Shown: piece by piece, positions 34,206 through 36,940 of the stretch
Layout of the letters: each line of letters opens with the position of its first letter
How positions within the stretch are numbered: the first letter of the stretch is position 1
Assembly (NCBI GenBank): GCA_913057825.1
Contig: CAJXOW010000033.1
Location: forward strand, 1-36,940
Source: an uncultured Balneolaceae bacterium
Lineage (GTDB): Bacteria > Bacteroidota > Rhodothermia > Balneolales > Balneolaceae
Length of the DNA stretch: 36,940 nucleotides
Direction of reading: 5' to 3'
Program-made: the position numbers and the translations under genes
Notes under the pieces: generated by a model
What the model saw: only the letters and a program-made list of their open reading frames with translations
The model's database searches: none
Told to the model about the DNA's origin: nothing

Positions 34206-34242
34206 AAAAACGTAATGGTTAACTTACTAAACATACGTTTTT
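34206..34242. promoter_or_regulatory. Inverted repeat AAAAACGTA / TACGTTTTT
   Basis: A perfect nine-base inverted repeat (34206-34214 and 34234-34242, 19 bases apart) lies in the 270-base gap between the LacI-type gene (-) and accC (+). A further AAACGTA half-site sits at 34084-34090, next to the regulator start. ACGTTT-like half-sites are common in LacI-family operators, so these are operator candidates, possibly for autoregulation. Confidence 0.45.
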
Positions 34243-34277
34243 AACGGGACAAAATTATATCATCTCATCCCGTTAAA
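34240..34277. promoter_or_regulatory. Inverted repeat TTTAACGGGA / TCCCGTTAAA around a -7-like box
   Basis: A perfect ten-base inverted repeat (34240-34249 and 34268-34277, 18 bases apart) directly follows the previous one. Between the arms, on the minus strand, TAATTTTG (reverse complement of 34250-34257) fits the TAnnTTTG -7 consensus, so the repeat brackets a possible promoter of the LacI-type gene. On the plus strand it lies 74 bases before the accC start. Confidence 0.45.
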
Positions 34278-34350
34278 TTTTATATATTGACGAGGAAAGC
34301 AGCTTATTGCAATGCCAAAATATAAGATATATCAAAGTAAAAACTAACTT

Positions 34351-35877
34351 ATGAGCGCTATTAAAAAAATATTAGTGGCCAACAGGGGAGAGATTGCTGT
34401 ACGAGTTATGAGAACCTGCAAGGAATTGGGAATTAAAACGGTAGCGGTTTTTTCTGAACCTGATGCGGAAGCACCCCATGTGATGTATGCGGATGAGTCT
34501 GTTTTGCTGGGGGAAGCGAAGGCTTCAGAAAGTTATCTGAACATGGATAAAATTATCCAGGCCGCCCACGATTCCGGAGCCGATGCTATTCATCCAGGGT
34601 ACGGATTTTTAAGTGAAAATGCGGAATTTGCACGCTATTGCAGAGAGGAAGATCTGATTTTTATCGGTCCCCCTCCCGAATCAATCCGCATGATGGGGGA
34701 TAAGACCCGTGCTCGCGAATTGATGGATGACTCGGGTGTACCTTATCCGCCTGGTACCAAGGAGGCTATAGAGGATATCGATGAGGCCGAGTCTTTTGCT
34801 GAAGAGATCGGATTTCCCGTTTTGATTAAAGCGGCGGCCGGTGGAGGCGGAAAAGGGATGCGTATCGTCCAGGAAAAGAAAGACTTTAAATCAAGCCTGC
34901 GCGGGGCTAAGTCTGAAGCTATGAATGCATTTGGGGACGACCGCGTGTATATTGAAAAGTATTTGGAAAATCCCCGACATGTTGAATTTCAGATTATTGC
35001 GGATCAACACGGTAATGTTTTACATGTCTTCGACCGCGAATGTTCGGTACAACGCAGACATCAAAAGGTGATTGAAGAAGCTCCCTGTGCAATTTTAAGT
35101 GCTGAGATGCGGCAGGAGATGGCAGAGGCCGCAATTGCCGCCGCCCGGGCATGTAACTATGTAAATGCCGGTACGGTCGAGTTTATGGTCGACAAGGATA
35201 TGAAGTTCTACTTTCTCGAAATGAACACCCGCCTGCAGGTAGAGCATCCGGTGACGGAGCTGATTACCGGAGTGGATCTGGTTGCTCTTCAAATCAGGGT
35301 GGCTGAGGGCAATGAATTACCATTGAAGCAGGAGGATATACAAAAAAACGGCCATGCGATTGAAAGTCGTATTTATGCGGAAGATCCCTCCGAGAATTTT
35401 CTTCCCAGTACCGGAAAGCTTCATAAACATCGAGTGCCTACCGGGGGCAATGTGCGTATTGATACGGGAGTTGAAGAGGGACAGGAAATCTCGATAGATT
35501 ATGACCCGATGATTTCGAAGCTCTGTACGTACGGGCCGGACCGGGAGACGGCGATTAATCGAATGAGAAGAGCGTTGGAAGAGTATGAAATTTCCGGCTG
35601 CCGGACGACCATCCCATTTTGCTACTATGTCATGAACCATCCCTCATTTCGGGAGGCAGATTACAATACCCATTTTATTCAAAATCATTTTAATCCGGAA
35701 AAGATGACTATGTTGAGAGAAGAGGTTTCCGGACTCCACAAGGCACTGGCAGCGGCACTATTGAGCAAAAAACGCGCATCGCTGCACTCCATATCGAATG
35801 GGAGCCGGAAGGCGGCAGAATCTGATGGCATGTCGACTGACGCCTATTCAACCTGGTGGAAAAACCGTAATCACTAA
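34351..35877 (+). CDS. accC: Biotin carboxylase subunit (AccC type)
   Basis: ATP-dependent carboxylation of biotin on a carrier protein, the first half-reaction of acetyl- or acyl-CoA carboxylase. The protein has 508 residues, about 55 more than E. coli AccC. It begins KKILVANRGEIAVRVMR. The ATP-grasp glycine loop is AAAGGGGKGMR (about 164-174), followed by EKYLENPRHVEFQI and EMNTRLQVEHPVTE (about 290-303). RIYAEDP and DTGVEEGQEISIDYDPMISK lie in the C-domain. The extra tail (about 455-508) is polar and Ser/Lys rich. No accB or carboxyltransferase gene is adjacent, so acetyl-CoA or propionyl-CoA as partner substrate is undecided. It overlaps murQ. Confidence 0.93.
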   Translation: MSAIKKILVANRGEIAVRVMRTCKELGIKTVAVFSEPDAEAPHVMYADESVLLGEAKASESYLNMDKIIQAAHDSGADAIHPGYGFLSENAEFARYCREEDLIFIGPPPESIRMMGDKTRARELMDDSGVPYPPGTKEAIEDIDEAESFAEEIGFPVLIKAAAGGGGKGMRIVQEKKDFKSSLRGAKSEAMNAFGDDRVYIEKYLENPRHVEFQIIADQHGNVLHVFDRECSVQRRHQKVIEEAPCAILSAEMRQEMAEAAIAAARACNYVNAGTVEFMVDKDMKFYFLEMNTRLQVEHPVTELITGVDLVALQIRVAEGNELPLKQEDIQKNGHAIESRIYAEDPSENFLPSTGKLHKHRVPTGGNVRIDTGVEEGQEISIDYDPMISKLCTYGPDRETAINRMRRALEEYEISGCRTTIPFCYYVMNHPSFREADYNTHFIQNHFNPEKMTMLREEVSGLHKALAAALLSKKRASLHSISNGSRKAAESDGMSTDAYSTWWKNRNH

Positions 35878-36847
35878 CCTGTCAATTGCAATAAGCTCTC
35901 ATTTATTGGCTAAGCAAAAACCTGGAAATCGACGCCTATTCGAACAGTTGAAGGAACTGGATACCGAGCAGCGTAATCCTCGTACACGCGATATCGACCT
36001 CGCGGATCCCCTGGAAATAGCGAACATGATTAACCGCGAAGATCGTCTTGTGGCCGATCGAATCGAAAATGAATTGGAAACGATTGCCGGTACTATAGAG
36101 ATGGTAAAAGAGGGATTGCGGCTCGGGGGACGGTTGATATACGTGGGTGCGGGCACCAGCGGTCGACTCGGAATATTGGATGCAGCCGAATGCCCGCCGA
36201 CTTTTGGGACGGATCCCGAGCAGGTTAAAGGGTTGATAGCCGGAGGAAGACAGGCTGTTTTTGAAGCGCAGGAGGGAGCTGAAGATTTTGAGGCAAATGG
36301 AGTTGAAGCTCTAAAACAAGAAGAAGTTGCTCCGCCGGATATAGTATGCGGACTTGCCGCCAGCGGAAGAACGCCGTATGTAGTGGGAGCTCTCAAGGAG
36401 TCCAATCGCCTGGGGTGTAAAACGATATTGGTTACGACGGTTTCTGCCGACCAGTTGGATGACGGGCTTGCCGTGGACCAACTGATAGACATTCCGGTAG
36501 GGCCCGAAGCAATTATGGGCAGTACTCGCATGAAGAGTGCAACAGCTCAGAAAATGGTCCTGAATATGATAACCACAGGTGCCATGGTGCGGATGGGCAA
36601 GACTTATGAAAATGTGATGGTGGACCTTCAGCTCAGCAACAATAAACTGGTGGAAAGGGCGAAACGGATCATTATGATGTTTGCGGAGGTGAATTACGAA
36701 CGGGCCGGTGAATTACTGAATCGATCCGGCGGACATGTAAAGACGGCTCTTATGATGGGATTGGCAGATCTGGATCGGAAGGAAGCCGAAAAAGCACTTG
36801 ATTCCCATGATGGATTTATTCGAAAAGCTCTGATGGACCAAACCTGA
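35825..36847 (+). CDS. murQ: N-acetylmuramic acid 6-phosphate etherase
   Basis: Cleaves the lactyl ether of MurNAc-6-phosphate to give GlcNAc-6-phosphate, in peptidoglycan recycling. It is a SIS-fold protein. The signature LIYVGAGTSGRLGILDAAEC holds the catalytic Glu (122 from this start) and is followed by PPTFGTDP. GLAASGRTPYV and ATAQKMVLNMITT also match. The start is uncertain: ATG at 35825 (GGAAGG upstream) overlaps accC by 53 bases, ATG at 35798 is longer still, and a TTG at 35906 would give a length nearer the usual 300 residues. The family core begins at LDTEQRNPRT. Confidence 0.9.
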   Translation: MACRLTPIQPGGKTVITNLSIAISSHLLAKQKPGNRRLFEQLKELDTEQRNPRTRDIDLADPLEIANMINREDRLVADRIENELETIAGTIEMVKEGLRLGGRLIYVGAGTSGRLGILDAAECPPTFGTDPEQVKGLIAGGRQAVFEAQEGAEDFEANGVEALKQEEVAPPDIVCGLAASGRTPYVVGALKESNRLGCKTILVTTVSADQLDDGLAVDQLIDIPVGPEAIMGSTRMKSATAQKMVLNMITTGAMVRMGKTYENVMVDLQLSNNKLVERAKRIIMMFAEVNYERAGELLNRSGGHVKTALMMGLADLDRKEAEKALDSHDGFIRKALMDQT

Positions 36848-36871
36848 TCAAAGTAATATTCGTTCGCAGCA

Positions 36872-36940
36872 ATGATACAAGCAATTTTTAGTGCACTTTA
36901 CTGGATCTATTTTTCGATCTGTGTAATATTTTTGGTAGTC
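36872..36940 (+). CDS. Start of a membrane protein, possibly a PlsC-type acyltransferase (partial)
   Basis: An ATG at 36872, 24 bases after murQ, opens 23 codons to the window end, encoding a hydrophobic stretch (MIQAIFSALYWIYFSICVIF and on). A membrane-embedded N-terminus like this is common in 1-acylglycerol-3-phosphate acyltransferases of this group, but too little is visible to be sure. Confidence 0.4.
   Translation, partial: MIQAIFSALYWIYFSICVIFLVV

Overview
The window is a compact, mostly housekeeping stretch of a chromosome from a Gram-negative member of the Fibrobacterota-Chlorobiota-Bacteroidota (FCB) superphylum. My best guess is a Balneolota/Rhodothermota-type bacterium, possibly a moderate halophile. 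This is inference. It rests on a Bacteroidota-like fatty-acid operon, BatA/BatD/DUF58 genes, an ADE1-type PurC, lipoproteins with LxGC lipoboxes, acidic cytosolic proteins, and A/T-rich start regions that usually lack a clear Shine-Dalgarno sequence. I see no rRNA, tRNA, CRISPR array, transposase, integrase or phage gene.

Layout: 1-5202 (+) is a lipid operon: tail of probable plsX, then fabH, fabD, fabG, acpP, fabF and rnc. 5406-8177 (+) has mgtE (Mg2+ channel) and then the overlapping thyA-folA thymidylate/folate pair. 8207-9466 (-) is an HD-domain phosphohydrolase. 9747-16193 (+) carries an M42 aminopeptidase, a cysteine desulfurase-ThiI pair for tRNA 4-thiouridine, a DUF1684 lipoprotein and a secreted M1-family metallopeptidase. 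16269-20605 (-) holds a Sua5-type threonylcarbamoyl-AMP synthase overlapping mfd. 20725-25158 is a BatA/BatD/DUF58 module (-) interrupted by an opposite-strand MepM-like M23 lipoprotein (+). 25499-26611 (+) is alanine dehydrogenase, followed by a perfect hairpin and a long GGTGAA-rich inverted repeat. 26794-29598 (-) is lysS followed by a LolC/E-type permease. A 462-base gene-poor gap (29599-30060) holds a strong intrinsic terminator with no gene in front of it. 30061-32035 (+) encodes a phosphopantetheinyl transferase, a cysteine-less alkyltransferase-like protein and QueE. 32071-34080 (-) is a LacI-type regulator followed by purC. 34351-36847 (+) is a biotin carboxylase overlapping murQ, and the start of a membrane protein runs off the end.

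Working together: the fab operon, the holo-ACP synthase candidate at 30061 and the biotin carboxylase at 34351 supply fatty acid synthesis. The desulfurase-ThiI pair, TsaC and QueE modify tRNA. Mfd and the alkyltransferase-like protein both belong to nucleotide-excision-repair routing. The M23 peptidase, MurQ and the LolC/E-type permease concern the envelope.

I found no clear new multi-gene system such as a defence island. The best leads are the split Bat module with an embedded, zinc-site-variant M23 lipoprotein, the orphan terminator/small-RNA candidate upstream of the phosphopantetheinyl transferase, the inverted-repeat element after ald, the paired inverted repeats between the LacI gene and accC, and the atypical ThyA.
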